A DNA stretch of 46,243 nucleotides from Candidatus Amesbacteria bacterium RBG_19FT_COMBO_48_16. GTDB lineage: Bacteria > Patescibacteriota > Microgenomatia > CAZETR01 > Amesbacteraceae. Positions 8,058 through 16,302 of this stretch are shown here, in pieces. The notes beneath the pieces are model-generated. The model did no database searches, was not told the DNA's origin, and saw only the letters and a list, made by a program, of their open reading frames with translations. The stretch is from NCBI GenBank assembly GCA_001775555.1, contig MEXE01000042.1, positions 1 to 46,243 on the forward strand. Direction: 5' to 3'. The number at the start of each line of letters is the position of its first letter. The first letter of the stretch is position 1. The translations under genes and the position numbers were made by a program.

Positions 8058-8803
8058 TTTTTCACTGTCGTCAAAACTACCGGACCGTCTCCAGTCACGG
8101 CCACAGTATGCTCAAACAACCCAGATATTTTATCATCGGCAGTAACTATTGTCCATCCATCGTCATTTTTGTAGGCGACCTCAGCCGCACCTTCGTTGTA
8201 CATGACTTCAATAGCCAATACCATCCCTGAAACCAGGAGGGGTGAGTGTTCATATTTTCCCATCGCAAAGCAGGGGATAGCTGGTTCCTCATGCAGCTTT
8301 CTGCCTATACCGTGTCCGGTCAGTGCCCGGACGACCGAGTATCCTGCCCCCTCTACCGTTTCTTGCATCATCTTTGATATATCCATTATTCTTTTGCCGG
8401 GGGACGCCTGCTCCGCTGCCTTTTTCAGAGCTAATCTGCCGACCTCCAGGAATTTTTCCGGCCCTCCCACAGTTACCGAAGTATCTGTATGGTAGCCTTT
8501 ATAAAACATTCCTACGTCAATTCCCACTTTGTCCCCCTTTTTTATTTTTTCCTCTCCTGGAATTCCGTGGACTACTGTTTCGTTCAGGTTTATGCAGGTC
8601 GCCCAAGCGTACCCGGGTACCATCTTAAACGACGGTTTTCCTCCCGCTTTTATAATCATTTTTTCTGCCATCGTATCAAGTTGTCCGGTGGATATACCCG
8701 GCTGAACCTGTCTCGATATTTCGTCCCTTATTTCAGCAAGCTTTCTTCCTCCTTCCGCCATTATCTCAATTTCCTCAGGCGTTTTTATCGTCAATTTATC
8801 CAT
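8054..8803 (-). CDS. map: Methionine aminopeptidase, type I
   Basis: It removes the initiator methionine from nascent proteins. In the 249-residue product the five metal ligands are visible: Asp96 and Asp107 (IDVGMFYKGYHTD), His164 (GHGIGRKLHEEP), Glu199 (LAIEV) and Glu231 (GLFEH). The substrate-pocket His79 (VVHGIP) is also present. There is no N-terminal zinc-finger extension, so it is the short type Ia form. It overlaps adk by 13 bp upstream and infA by 4 bp downstream. Confidence 0.97.
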   Translation of the reverse strand: MDKLTIKTPEEIEIMAEGGRKLAEIRDEISRQVQPGISTGQLDTMAEKMIIKAGGKPSFKMVPGYAWATCINLNETVVHGIPGEEKIKKGDKVGIDVGMFYKGYHTDTSVTVGGPEKFLEVGRLALKKAAEQASPGKRIMDISKMMQETVEGAGYSVVRALTGHGIGRKLHEEPAIPCFAMGKYEHSPLLVSGMVLAIEVMYNEGAAEVAYKNDDGWTIVTADDKISGLFEHTVAVTGDGPVVLTTVKK

Positions 8804-9426
8804 GAAACTATCTCCCGAAAAATTTCTTCAACAGGCCTTTCCCCGTCAATCTCCAGTAAAATTCCCTCCCTTAGAGCTCTTTTGGCCACTTCCAGCGTGG
8901 ATTTATTAAAAGCCTTCAGCCTTTTTTTAATCACATCCGGATAATCATCTTCCCGCTGGACCAGCTCGCCTTTGCATTCGCATTTAAAGTCACCAGGCGG
9001 CGGGTCGGTAATCAGGTTGTATATTCTGCCGCAATTCTTGCATATTCTCCTGGCGGAAATTCTTTTGACAGCTTCAGCCTCTGATACCTTCAGCATTATC
9101 ACTCGGTCCAACTTCTCCCCCCTCGACTTCAGAATATTTTTTATTAATTCATATTGGGGCAGATTCCGCGGTGTTCCGTCGAATATTCGCCCATTTCCCG
9201 CCGGCTTGGCCAATGTCTGCTTTAAAACCGCCATCAATATCTTATCGGAGACCAACACTCCCTTAAGCATCATGCTTTTTATACGCTTTCCCCAAGGATG
9301 ATCTGTTTCGGCGATATCCCTCAGCAACTTCCCGGTTTCAATTTGAGTCAGACCATATTTTTCCGCCAGTAGTTTAGCCTGGGTGCCTTTTCCCGACCCC
9401 TGTGACCCGAGAATGACGATGTTCAT
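8791..9426 (-). CDS. adk: Adenylate kinase
   Basis: It catalyses ATP + AMP = 2 ADP. The 211 residues start with the P-loop LGSQGSGKGTQAKLLAEKYG. DGTPRNLPQ (residues ~79-87) is the NMP-binding strand region, with DG replacing the more usual DGFPR. The lid carries CKNCGRIYNL and a second Cys pair (KCECKGELVQREDD), so it is a zinc-type long-lid kinase. The second pair is C-x-C rather than C-x2-C. It sits between secY and map. Confidence 0.95.
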   Translation of the reverse strand: MNIVILGSQGSGKGTQAKLLAEKYGLTQIETGKLLRDIAETDHPWGKRIKSMMLKGVLVSDKILMAVLKQTLAKPAGNGRIFDGTPRNLPQYELIKNILKSRGEKLDRVIMLKVSEAEAVKRISARRICKNCGRIYNLITDPPPGDFKCECKGELVQREDDYPDVIKKRLKAFNKSTLEVAKRALREGILLEIDGERPVEEIFREIVSWIN

Positions 9427-9440
9427 AGCGAGCCCATAAA

Positions 9441-10730
9441 TTACACTTGCAAAAATCCCTCATAGTTGCGTACCAGCAGTTGGGATTGCAACGATTTCGT
9501 AGTCTCCAAAACGACTGACACCACAATTAATAGCCCTGTCCCACCTATCGTCATAGTCGGAATTTTAAACACTGTCTGCATTACCGCCGGCAGGACGGCA
9601 ATCAGTCCCAAAAACAAAGCTCCCGCCAAAGTTATTCGGTTTAATACTCCTGACAAATACTTTGCCGTTGCGTCTCCTGGCCGAATGCCGGGAATAAAAC
9701 CGCCGTATTTTTTCAAATCGTCAGCGATTTTTTCCGGATTAAACACCACCGCTGTATAAAAATAAGTGAACCCGACTACTAGTCCGAAGTAAATTAAGTT
9801 GTACGTCCATCCGCCCGGTTGCATTACCGCCACGATAGTTCTGGCGGCATTGGCTATTTGTGCATTGGGAATCTGTTCCAAAAATTTGCCTACCATGGAA
9901 GGCAGTAAAACCAGAGAAACCGCAAAGATTATCGGGATCACCCCTGCCTGGTTAACTCTCAGCGGCAGATGGGTCGATTGCCCCCCATAAGTTCGCCCCG
10001 CCCTGATTCTTTTGGCATAAGAAACCACAATATTTCTGGAGGCTTCATTCATAAATACCACTCCCGCCACCACCACCAGGCTCGATATTCCGAATACCAG
10101 CAGGTTACCCAAGCTCAACGTTTCAAAAGTCAATGCCGTCTGGCCCAAAACTACCGGCAGTCGTCCTACAATTCCCGCAAATATTAACAGGCTTATTCCG
10201 TTTCCTACCCCGTATTCACTAATCAATTCTCCGAGCCAAACCGTCAGCATCGTTCCCGCCGTCATGGTGACCAGAAGGGTCAGCAGTAATAGCGGAGACA
10301 GGGATCCGATTACCCCCTGGTTATGCAGCAAAAAATACATCCCAAATCCCTGTAAAAGCGCAATTGGTACCGTCAGCATTCTGGTATATTGATTCACCAC
10401 TTCCCGCCCGTATTCCCCTTCTTTCTGCAGTTCCTCCAGTTTGGGAAACACGACTGTTAGCAATTGCATGATTATTGAAGCATTTATGTAAGGCCCGAGT
10501 CCCAGAGCTACCAAACTGAAATTAGCCAGCGTCCCCCCGGAAAATATATCTAAAAGGCCCAAAAGTTGACTCCCCGCAAACAGCTGTTTTAACGCGGTCC
10601 TGTCGATTCCCGCCACTGGAATATGAGCCAGCATTCGGTAAGTGACCAGCATAATCGCCGTGAATACCAGTTTTCGTTTTAAATCCGGCGCCGACCATAT
10701 CTGACGTAATGTTGACCAAACTTTCTCCAT
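9441..10730 (-). CDS. secY: Protein translocase subunit SecY
   Basis: The channel subunit of the Sec translocon in the cytoplasmic membrane. The 429-residue protein has about ten hydrophobic segments. It shows the plug region GIDRTALKQLF...GLLDIFSGG, LGLGPYINASIIMQLL, GNGISLLIFAGI, and GFIPGIRPGDATAKYL before the last helices. It follows rplO by 3 bp and precedes adk, the usual spc-operon position. Confidence 0.97.
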   Translation of the reverse strand: MEKVWSTLRQIWSAPDLKRKLVFTAIMLVTYRMLAHIPVAGIDRTALKQLFAGSQLLGLLDIFSGGTLANFSLVALGLGPYINASIIMQLLTVVFPKLEELQKEGEYGREVVNQYTRMLTVPIALLQGFGMYFLLHNQGVIGSLSPLLLLTLLVTMTAGTMLTVWLGELISEYGVGNGISLLIFAGIVGRLPVVLGQTALTFETLSLGNLLVFGISSLVVVAGVVFMNEASRNIVVSYAKRIRAGRTYGGQSTHLPLRVNQAGVIPIIFAVSLVLLPSMVGKFLEQIPNAQIANAARTIVAVMQPGGWTYNLIYFGLVVGFTYFYTAVVFNPEKIADDLKKYGGFIPGIRPGDATAKYLSGVLNRITLAGALFLGLIAVLPAVMQTVFKIPTMTIGGTGLLIVVSVVLETTKSLQSQLLVRNYEGFLQV

Positions 10731-10733
10731 AAG

Positions 10734-11165
10734 CTAGATTTTGTCTATCTTACCACCCGCCTTGAGTATTTTTTTGGCTGCGGCTTGTGAAATCGGCACT
10801 TTGATTACCAAAGCCTGTTTTATGTCTCCCCTGGCTAATATTTTAGTCGCTCCCCCCCTTCCTCTGCGGGCCAAGTTTTCCGTCGTTACCGGGAGCTTGG
10901 CTGGCCAGTCGCTCAGATCACTCAAATTCAAAGGTAAGAACTTCCCCTTAAGCGGTTTAAATTTACCTTTTCCGCGCAGCAGTGGCAATCGTTTTACCAG
11001 CGACTTTTTCGCTTTTGTCCCCTCAAATCCGACTCTTATTTTCCCCCTGGCTTTCTGCCCTTTGCTTCCCCGGCCGCTGGTATGCCCGCCCCTGCCCGAA
11101 CCGTATCCCCGCCCTACCCTTTTGGCTGATCTTTTAGTAATTTTTGGTAAATTTGCTAAATCCAT
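10734..11165 (-). CDS. rplO: 50S ribosomal protein L15 (uL15)
   Basis: A 143-residue large-subunit protein. The N-terminal KRVGRGYGSGRGGHTSGRG and KGQKARGKIRVGFEG are diagnostic. It lies only 2 bp from rpsE. In most bacteria rpmD (uL30) sits between rpsE and rplO; there is no space for it here. Loss of uL30 is a well-known feature of CPR bacteria. Confidence 0.96.
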   Translation of the reverse strand: MDLANLPKITKRSAKRVGRGYGSGRGGHTSGRGSKGQKARGKIRVGFEGTKAKKSLVKRLPLLRGKGKFKPLKGKFLPLNLSDLSDWPAKLPVTTENLARRGRGGATKILARGDIKQALVIKVPISQAAAKKILKAGGKIDKI

Positions 11166-11167
11166 AA

Positions 11168-11629
11168 TTAAATATTCGCAGATTTCAACCGGCGTAAAGC
11201 TTCAAACGCTGCATATACATTGCTGGCCCGGTTGGAAGTTCCCAATATTTTACCCACCACATCCCTTATTCCGGCTGCCTCCACTACCGCTCTCACCGGA
11301 CCCCCGGCAATTACTCCGCTTCCCGCCGGAGCGGGTTTCAATAGAATTCTAGCCGCTCCCACCTTAACTCTCATTTCATGGGGAATGGATGTGCCGGACA
11401 TCGGTACGCTGATCAGGTGTTTCTGGGCATAGGTACTGCCCTTTCGAATTGCGGATGATACGTCTTTCGCTTTTCCCAAGCCTACTCCCACTCTGCCCTT
11501 TCTGTCACCTACCACCACTAGGGCTGAGAAACTTATTCTGTTCCCCCCTTTGGTCTTTTTGCTCACCCTATTTACCTGTACCACTTTTTCTTCAAACTCT
11601 TTTGGTTCTCTGGGCTCATATCTGAACAT
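11168..11629 (-). CDS. rpsE: 30S ribosomal protein S5 (uS5)
   Basis: A small-subunit protein involved in decoding fidelity. It carries RISFSALVVVGDRKGRVGVGLGKAKDV and SIPHEMRVKVGAARILLKPAPAGSGVIAGG. The frame is open back to 11713 inside rplR, but family alignment favours the ATG at 11629 (MFRYEPREPKEFEEKVVQV; 153 aa), 4 bp after the rplR stop. An AAAGGAGG is embedded in the last codons of rplR, 17 nt before this ATG, which is longer spacing than usual. The longer start cannot be excluded. Confidence 0.93.
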   Translation of the reverse strand: MFRYEPREPKEFEEKVVQVNRVSKKTKGGNRISFSALVVVGDRKGRVGVGLGKAKDVSSAIRKGSTYAQKHLISVPMSGTSIPHEMRVKVGAARILLKPAPAGSGVIAGGPVRAVVEAAGIRDVVGKILGTSNRASNVYAAFEALRRLKSANI

Positions 11630-11633
11630 ATGT

Positions 11634-11951
11634 TTAAAACTTAATACCTCCTTTTCTCGCCGTTTCGGCCAAAAGCCTAATTCGGCCATGGTAGTTGTAT
11701 TGTCCGCGGTCAAACACGACCCTTTTAATTCCGGTTTTTAACGCCCTTTTGACTACTTGTTCTCCGGTCTCGACAGGTGATACACCCCGTACCGTTAACA
11801 ATGTCCGACCTGTTTCCTGATCTATTATTTGGGCATATATATATTTATTAGATTTGATCACTGTCAACCGCGGGATTTTCGGATTCAGGGCTAGCTTGCT
11901 CCGGGTTCGTTTCACCCTTTTTGCTTGTTGGTTTTTGTAGCGTTTTATCAT
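11634..11951 (-). CDS. rplR: 50S ribosomal protein L18 (uL18)
   Basis: A 5S rRNA-binding protein. The 105 residues include RVKRTRSKLALNPKIPRLTVIKSNKYIYAQIID and the C-terminal VFDRGQYNYHGRIRLLAETARKGGIKF. It begins 1 bp after rplF. Its final codons (for KGGIKF) contain the likely Shine-Dalgarno of rpsE. Confidence 0.95.
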   Translation of the reverse strand: MIKRYKNQQAKRVKRTRSKLALNPKIPRLTVIKSNKYIYAQIIDQETGRTLLTVRGVSPVETGEQVVKRALKTGIKRVVFDRGQYNYHGRIRLLAETARKGGIKF

Positions 11952-11952
11952 T

Positions 11953-12498
11953 TTACTTTACCCCCGTTATTCCCGCTTTGGCCGCCTTTCCTGCCTTGCG
12001 AACGATGATTTCCCCCTGGTATGTAAAACCCTTAGCCTTGTAGGGATCGGCCGGCCTAAGGCCTCTGATTATTGCCGCCGTCTCACCTACGGTTTCTTTG
12101 TTACTTCCAAACACTGTGATTTTATTATCTTTGACTTCAAAAGTCACCCCGGCCGGAGCTTTCACCGTCACCGGGTGGGAAAAACCCAGAGCCAGCTGTA
12201 AATCAGAATCAGCGACACTCGCCCTATATCCTGTACCTGACAACTCTACGGTTTTACTCCACCCCTCATTTATCCCTGTTATGGCATTAACAACTAAGGC
12301 TCGGACCAAGCCTTGCAGATGATTTTTATCCCTGGGGGCAGTTACTAAAATTCTATCCTTCTCCACTTTTACTTCGACACCGCTGGGGATTTTGACTTCC
12401 AGATTTCCCTTTTGCCCCACAATAGCCGCTACCCCCTCCCTTACCGTAACGGACACTCCGGCGGGAATGGTAATTGGCATTTTTCCTATTCTGGACAT
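11953..12498 (-). CDS. rplF: 50S ribosomal protein L6 (uL6)
   Basis: A large-subunit protein near the factor-binding site. The 181 residues start SRIGKMPITIPAGV, continue with TAPRDKNHLQGLVRALVVNAI and end with RPADPYKAKGFTYQGEIIVRKAGKAAKAG, matching the two-domain L6 fold. It sits between rpsH and rplR as in standard spc operons. Confidence 0.96.
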   Translation of the reverse strand: MSRIGKMPITIPAGVSVTVREGVAAIVGQKGNLEVKIPSGVEVKVEKDRILVTAPRDKNHLQGLVRALVVNAITGINEGWSKTVELSGTGYRASVADSDLQLALGFSHPVTVKAPAGVTFEVKDNKITVFGSNKETVGETAAIIRGLRPADPYKAKGFTYQGEIIVRKAGKAAKAGITGVK

Positions 12499-12511
12499 AT
12501 TTTTAAAACAG

Positions 12512-12892
12512 TTACCACACTTGGGCCACTATCTCTCCTCCTGTATTTAATTTCCGTGCCTGTTTGCTACTGATAATCCCCTTGGGTGTAGACAGAATAT
12601 TTATACCCAACCCCCCCCACACTTTCGGCATATCCTTTAAGCTGGTATAAATTCGCGCTCCTGGTTTACTACTTCTTTTAATTCCCAATATGGCCGGCTT
12701 TTTACCTTTATATTTTAGGGTTATTTCTACCGCGTTTTCCTTTTTTTCCGCCCGGGCTAGGTATCCTTCCTCAACCAGTACTCTGACTACGCCATAAACG
12801 GCTCTGGTGTAGGGGGCACGGATTAACGGCAAGTCCGCCATGTATCCGTTCCTGATTCTTGCGACTAAATCCGATAGATGATCGTTTACCAT
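12512..12892 (-). CDS. rpsH: 30S ribosomal protein S8 (uS8)
   Basis: A central-domain assembly protein that also represses spc translation in E. coli. The frame extends upstream to 13003 through rpsN, but family alignment places the start at ATG 12892 (MVNDHLSDLVARIRNGYMA; 126 aa). An AAGGAAGG lies just upstream of this ATG. C-terminal signatures STPKGIISSKQARKLNTGGEIVAQVW are complete. The start overlaps the last 7 bases of rpsN. Confidence 0.95.
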   Translation of the reverse strand: MVNDHLSDLVARIRNGYMADLPLIRAPYTRAVYGVVRVLVEEGYLARAEKKENAVEITLKYKGKKPAILGIKRSSKPGARIYTSLKDMPKVWGGLGINILSTPKGIISSKQARKLNTGGEIVAQVW

Positions 12893-13074
12893 GACGCCTT
12901 CCTTATCCCGGGCAACTCTCCCCGGTTGGCCAGCTCCCGAAAACACAACCGGCATAAGCCGAAAGCTCGTAGATAAGCTCTTGACCGGCCGCACATCTGG
13001 CACCGGTTGCGGTATTGATTCGGGTATTTTAAATAACCCTTGGTTTGCTTAACAATTTTTGATGTTTTTGCCAT
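12886..13074 (-). CDS. rpsN: 30S ribosomal protein S14, zinc-binding type (uS14)
   Basis: A 62-residue S14 of the short type Z. The zinc ligands form CQMCGRSRAYLRAFGLCRLC (two C-x2-C pairs), followed by the conserved FRELANRGELPGIRKASW. It is located between rplE and rpsH. A dispersed AT-rich repeat occupies the 19-bp gap to rplE. Confidence 0.96.
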   Translation of the reverse strand: MAKTSKIVKQTKGYLKYPNQYRNRCQMCGRSRAYLRAFGLCRLCFRELANRGELPGIRKASW

Positions 13075-13076
13075 TT

Positions 13077-13102
13077 TGTTTAGGATTTAGAAATTAGGAT
13101 TT
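13077..13102. repeat. Dispersed AT-rich repeat, copy 1
   Basis: On the plus strand TGTTTAGGATTTAGA, then AATTAGGATTT. A close relative lies at 26845-26870 before infB; the first 15 bases are identical. The repeat encodes the last residues of L5 (TKS) on the minus strand. This looks like a short interspersed repeat family. Confidence 0.5.
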
Positions 13103-13633
13103 GGTAAAAGGAATTCCTATAAGTTCCAAAAGCCGCCGGGAGATTTTAGCATCTCCGGCATTTGTCACCATAGTTATTTCCAGACCTCTGATTTTATCAA
13201 TCTTGGCATAATCTATCTCCGGAAAGACGATTTGTTCGTGAAGACCTAGAGTATAATTTCCCTGTTTGTCAAATGCTCCTCCGGAAACCCCGTGGAAGTC
13301 TCTCACCCGCGGTAAAGTCACGGTGATCAGTTTCACCAGAAAATCTTCCATCCTTTTTCCTCTTAGTGTCACAGTCAATCCTACCGGATCACCCTCTCTG
13401 ATCTTAAAATTAGCAATGGATGCTTTCGCCCGAGTTACTTTAGGTTTTTGGCCTGTAATTACTGTCAGCTGGTCGGCAGCTTTATCTAGCACTCCCTTAT
13501 CGTGGGCAGCCTGTCCCAAACCTATATTCAAAACGACCTTCACCATCTTTGGCACCGCCATTCTATTTGTCACTCCCAGCTCCCCCATCAATTGCGGCAC
13601 TGCTTTTTCCTGGTATTGTTTTTTTAAATCCAT
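13094..13633 (-). CDS. rplE: 50S ribosomal protein L5 (uL5)
   Basis: A 5S rRNA- and tRNA-contacting protein of the central protuberance. The 179 residues include KMVKVVLNIGLGQAAHDK, ITGQKPKVTRAKASIANFKIREG, VTLPRVRDFHGVSGGAFDKQGNYTLGLHEQ and GLEITMVTNAGDAKISRRLLELIG. It lies 6 bp after rplX. Confidence 0.97.
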   Translation of the reverse strand: MDLKKQYQEKAVPQLMGELGVTNRMAVPKMVKVVLNIGLGQAAHDKGVLDKAADQLTVITGQKPKVTRAKASIANFKIREGDPVGLTVTLRGKRMEDFLVKLITVTLPRVRDFHGVSGGAFDKQGNYTLGLHEQIVFPEIDYAKIDKIRGLEITMVTNAGDAKISRRLLELIGIPFTKS

Positions 13634-13639
13634 ACGAAA

Positions 13640-13966
13640 TTAATCTACGTCTGCATCGCACTTCCGGCAGACCCTGATTTTTTTGCCGGCGTCAAACCGA
13701 TAACCTATTCGTGTTGACTGTTTACATTTTGGGCACACTAGGACTACGTTGGCCGCAGGCACTGGCCGGTCCAGTATCAGAATTTCTCCCGGTCGTCCTT
13801 CTCCTTGAGGTTTACGGTGCCTTTTATACTGATTTATACCCAATATCAACACCCGACTTTCTTTTGGAAATACCCGCTCAATTTTTGCTTGTTTCCCTTT
13901 GTCTTTCCCTACCGTCACTCTCACCAAATCACCCTTTTTTAATTTGATTTTTGAATAATTTTTCAT
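13640..13966 (-). CDS. rplX: 50S ribosomal protein L24 (uL24)
   Basis: A large-subunit assembly initiator. The 108 residues contain a KOW motif (KKGDLVRVTVGKDKGKQAKIERVFP). The C-terminal part holds two Cys pairs (CPKCKQSTRIGYRFDAGKKIRVCRKC), suggesting a zinc ribbon. The zinc site is a difference from E. coli L24. It overlaps rplN by 4 bp. Confidence 0.95.
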   Translation of the reverse strand: MKNYSKIKLKKGDLVRVTVGKDKGKQAKIERVFPKESRVLILGINQYKRHRKPQGEGRPGEILILDRPVPAANVVLVCPKCKQSTRIGYRFDAGKKIRVCRKCDADVD

Positions 13967-14334
13967 AACACTTCTGCTGCTAATGACGCGATCTTATTAA
14001 AACCCGCCTCTTTTACCTCTCGAGCGATAGGCCCGAATATTCGGGTTCCTCGTGGATCTTTAGTTTTTGGATCAATCACCACTGCGGCGTTATCATCAAA
14101 TCTGATATAGCTTCCGTCCTTTCGCCCCTTTTCCTTTCTGGTACGCACGATTACCGCCTTTACAATTTCAGAATCTTTAACCACTCCGATCGGATCTGCT
14201 TGGTCCACCACTGCCGTCACTATATCCCCCAAATAACCATAAGTTTTTTTCCATCCGCCCATCACTCCGATTACCAGCAGGCGTTTTGCTCCGCAATTAT
14301 CAGCCAGGGTGAGGATGCTTCTTAGTTGAATCAT
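13963..14334 (-). CDS. rplN: 50S ribosomal protein L14 (uL14)
   Basis: A 123-residue protein at the subunit interface. Signatures are MIQLRSILTLADNCGAKRLLVIGVMGG, AVIVRTRKEKGRKDGSYIRFDDNAAVVID and GTRIFGPIAREVKEAGFNKIASLAAEVL. It is 1 bp from rpsQ. Confidence 0.97.
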   Translation of the reverse strand: MIQLRSILTLADNCGAKRLLVIGVMGGWKKTYGYLGDIVTAVVDQADPIGVVKDSEIVKAVIVRTRKEKGRKDGSYIRFDDNAAVVIDPKTKDPRGTRIFGPIAREVKEAGFNKIASLAAEVL

Positions 14335-14335
14335 G

Positions 14336-14566
14336 TTATTTTTTCATTACTTCCTTTACCGTAAAACGCTTGGTCCGGCTAATCGGAGCTGTTTCTACCA
14401 GCCTTACTTTATCTCCCAAATTTAGTGGATTTTCCGTATGGGCATGGTACTTTTTCGTTCTCCTCACCCTCTTATGGTACATAGGATGCGCCACAAATCT
14501 GACCACCTCGACTACTACCATTTTTGGTGTTTTATTGGATACGACTTTTCCCGTAATCGTTTTCAT
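14336..14566 (-). CDS. rpsQ: 30S ribosomal protein S17 (uS17)
   Basis: A 76-residue OB-fold protein. It begins with TITGKVVSNKTPKMVVVEVV and shows HPMYHKRVRRTKKYHAHTENPLNLGDKVRLVETAPISRTKRF. It overlaps rpmC by 4 bp, in canonical order. Confidence 0.95.
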   Translation of the reverse strand: MKTITGKVVSNKTPKMVVVEVVRFVAHPMYHKRVRRTKKYHAHTENPLNLGDKVRLVETAPISRTKRFTVKEVMKK

Positions 14567-14799
14567 ACAGACTTGAGAATTGTACCACGCTTAAATAATT
14601 TGGCATTTAATTCTGTTAGGACGCGGGCTAACTGTTTTCTTAAATAATATTTCCGCTTCAAGTTTCGTGACTTGGCGGATGATTTTTCAAACCGGAGCTT
14701 GCCTAGCTCGATCTTTATTTTTTTTGCCTCGGCCTGCAGCTCCTCAACGGTCATGCCCGCCAGGTCCAATTTCTTTTTGGTATTTTTTTTCTCCGCCAT
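14563..14799 (-). CDS. rpmC: 50S ribosomal protein L29 (uL29)
   Basis: A 78-residue two-helix protein near the exit tunnel. The core is LAGMTVEELQAEAKKIKIELGKLRFEK followed by LRKQLARVLTELNAKLFKRG. It carries a lysine-rich N-terminal extension (AEKKNTKKKLD). It lies between rplP and rpsQ. Confidence 0.93.
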   Translation of the reverse strand: MAEKKNTKKKLDLAGMTVEELQAEAKKIKIELGKLRFEKSSAKSRNLKRKYYLRKQLARVLTELNAKLFKRGTILKSV

Positions 14800-14802
14800 A
14801 TC

Positions 14803-15207
14803 TTATCTTGCAACTAGCTTAACTTTAAAAGGTAGTTTTGCCGCCGCTCTTCTGAAAGCTACAGCCGCAACTTCAGATGTAACACCCGCGATCTCAAAAA
14901 GTATCCGTCCCGGAGTTACCACGCTCACATACTCATGAATATCTCCCTTTCCCGACCCCATTCTTGTCCCTAATGCTTTTTTGGTAATCGGTTTATCGGG
15001 AAAAACTCTGATCCACACTTTTCCTCCCCGGTGAGCATGCCGGGAAATAGCTTTCCTGGCAGCTTCAATCTGCCGGGCTGACAACCACCCTCGGCCCAAC
15101 GCCTTCAAGCCGTACTCCCCAAAATTCACCTCAGCCCCCCGCCTGGACAGTCCAGGCATCTGCCCTCTGAACTGTTTTCGATATTTTTGTTTCTTGGGTT
15201 GCAGCAT
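14803..15207 (-). CDS. rplP: 50S ribosomal protein L16 (uL16)
   Basis: A large-subunit protein near the A-site tRNA elbow. The 134 residues begin MLQPKKQKYRKQFRGQMPGL. They include VNFGEYGLKALGRGWLSARQIEAARKAI, RVFPDKPITKKALGTRMGSGKG and VTPGRILFEIAGV. It is 1 bp after rpsC. Confidence 0.97.
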   Translation of the reverse strand: MLQPKKQKYRKQFRGQMPGLSRRGAEVNFGEYGLKALGRGWLSARQIEAARKAISRHAHRGGKVWIRVFPDKPITKKALGTRMGSGKGDIHEYVSVVTPGRILFEIAGVTSEVAAVAFRRAAAKLPFKVKLVAR

Positions 15208-15208
15208 A

Positions 15209-15868
15209 TTATGTTTTCTCTCCTTTATAAATCCAGACTTTTATCCCTATATATCCGGATCGCGTCAAAGCGGGGACAGCGGCATAGTCCACATTGGCCC
15301 GCAGCGTCTGCAGAGGGACCGATCCCGTATGATAAACTTCCCTTCTGGCAATTTCTGCACCGGCAATCCGTCCTGCCAACACCACTTTAATCCCGTTGGC
15401 CCTGCTTTGCATTGTTCTTTCCATGGCCTTATTAACTACTCTTCGGGCAGGCATCCGCCTCACCAGCTGTTCGGCTATTTTTGTGGCCACTAAATAAGCA
15501 CTCAAATCCGCTTCTTTTACTTCTTCTATCGGCATATCAATTTTGGGGATATTTTTATCTCCCGGCGCATATCCTAATGTTTGGTAAATAAATTTTTTAA
15601 GTTCCTCGATCCCGGAGCCCCCTCGTCCGATTACCACTCCCGGCCGGGTGACGAAAATTATCACTCTCATACTTCGTAATGACCTCTCTATCTCTACTCT
15701 TGTTACCCCCGCAGGGGCCAGTTTTTGCATCAATGCCTTTCTCAGCCTTACGTCTTCGGCCAGATAGGATTTGTATCTTTTGGGATTGGTAGTAAACCAC
15801 CGCGACTTCCAAGTCTCGGTAGGGGAGAGCGGTAACCTATATGCGACAGGATTAATTTTTTGCCCCAT
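15209..15868 (-). CDS. rpsC: 30S ribosomal protein S3 (uS3)
   Basis: A head protein at the mRNA entry. The 219-residue product starts at the conserved MGQKINPVAYRL. It has a KH domain with TRPGVVIGRGGSGIEELKK and a C-terminal domain with QLVRRMPARRVVNKAMERTM and GAEIARREVYHTGSVPLQTLRANVDY. Its start overlaps the rplV end by 17 bp. Confidence 0.97.
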   Translation of the reverse strand: MGQKINPVAYRLPLSPTETWKSRWFTTNPKRYKSYLAEDVRLRKALMQKLAPAGVTRVEIERSLRSMRVIIFVTRPGVVIGRGGSGIEELKKFIYQTLGYAPGDKNIPKIDMPIEEVKEADLSAYLVATKIAEQLVRRMPARRVVNKAMERTMQSRANGIKVVLAGRIAGAEIARREVYHTGSVPLQTLRANVDYAAVPALTRSGYIGIKVWIYKGEKT

Positions 15869-16301
15869 AGCGAGTTTTGGTAATTAACTCTAGTCTTATA
15901 TGTGCCATCCTTTTTCTCCTTATTCCTCGGTCATATCTAGCTCCGTGGGCATGAACATCAGCTTTTTTTGCTCCTTTTGGTCCTTCCTCGATCTGCAGGC
16001 TTTTTACTGTCAGGTCTGCCGGTGACAACCCTGCATTTTTCGCATTAGCCAGAGCTTGTTGATATACTTTTATCAGGCTCCCGGCCGCCCTGTGGGGTAA
16101 AAGTTTCAGGTATCCGATGGCCTTATTTGGATCGGCACCTCGGACCACTTGGGCTACCAGGCGCAGCTTGCGGGGGCTGTGGCGGACGAAGCTTGCCCTC
16201 GCCACCACCACTTTGTCTGGCGGATCCGGGTTTGGCTTTACTGGAGACTTTTGCTCGCGCAGCGCTGGCTTTGCCAGTATTTTGCGTTTTGAATTTTTCA
16301 T
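15852..16301 (-). CDS. rplV: 50S ribosomal protein L22 (uL22)
   Basis: An exit-tunnel protein. The 149 residues contain VVVARASFVRHSPRKLRLVAQVVRG, RAAGSLIKVYQQALANAKNAG and the beta-hairpin region ADVHAHGARYDRGIRRKRMAHIRLEL. An N-terminal lysine/proline-rich extension of about 30 residues is beyond the E. coli form. Confidence 0.95.
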   Translation of the reverse strand: MKNSKRKILAKPALREQKSPVKPNPDPPDKVVVARASFVRHSPRKLRLVAQVVRGADPNKAIGYLKLLPHRAAGSLIKVYQQALANAKNAGLSPADLTVKSLQIEEGPKGAKKADVHAHGARYDRGIRRKRMAHIRLELITKTRYGAKN

Positions 16302-16302
16302 A

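Noticed and set aside
11630..11713. S5 starting inside rplR (28 extra residues)
   Set aside because: The extra residues do not resemble S5 and the ATG at 11629 aligns with the family start, although the Shine-Dalgarno spacing is long.
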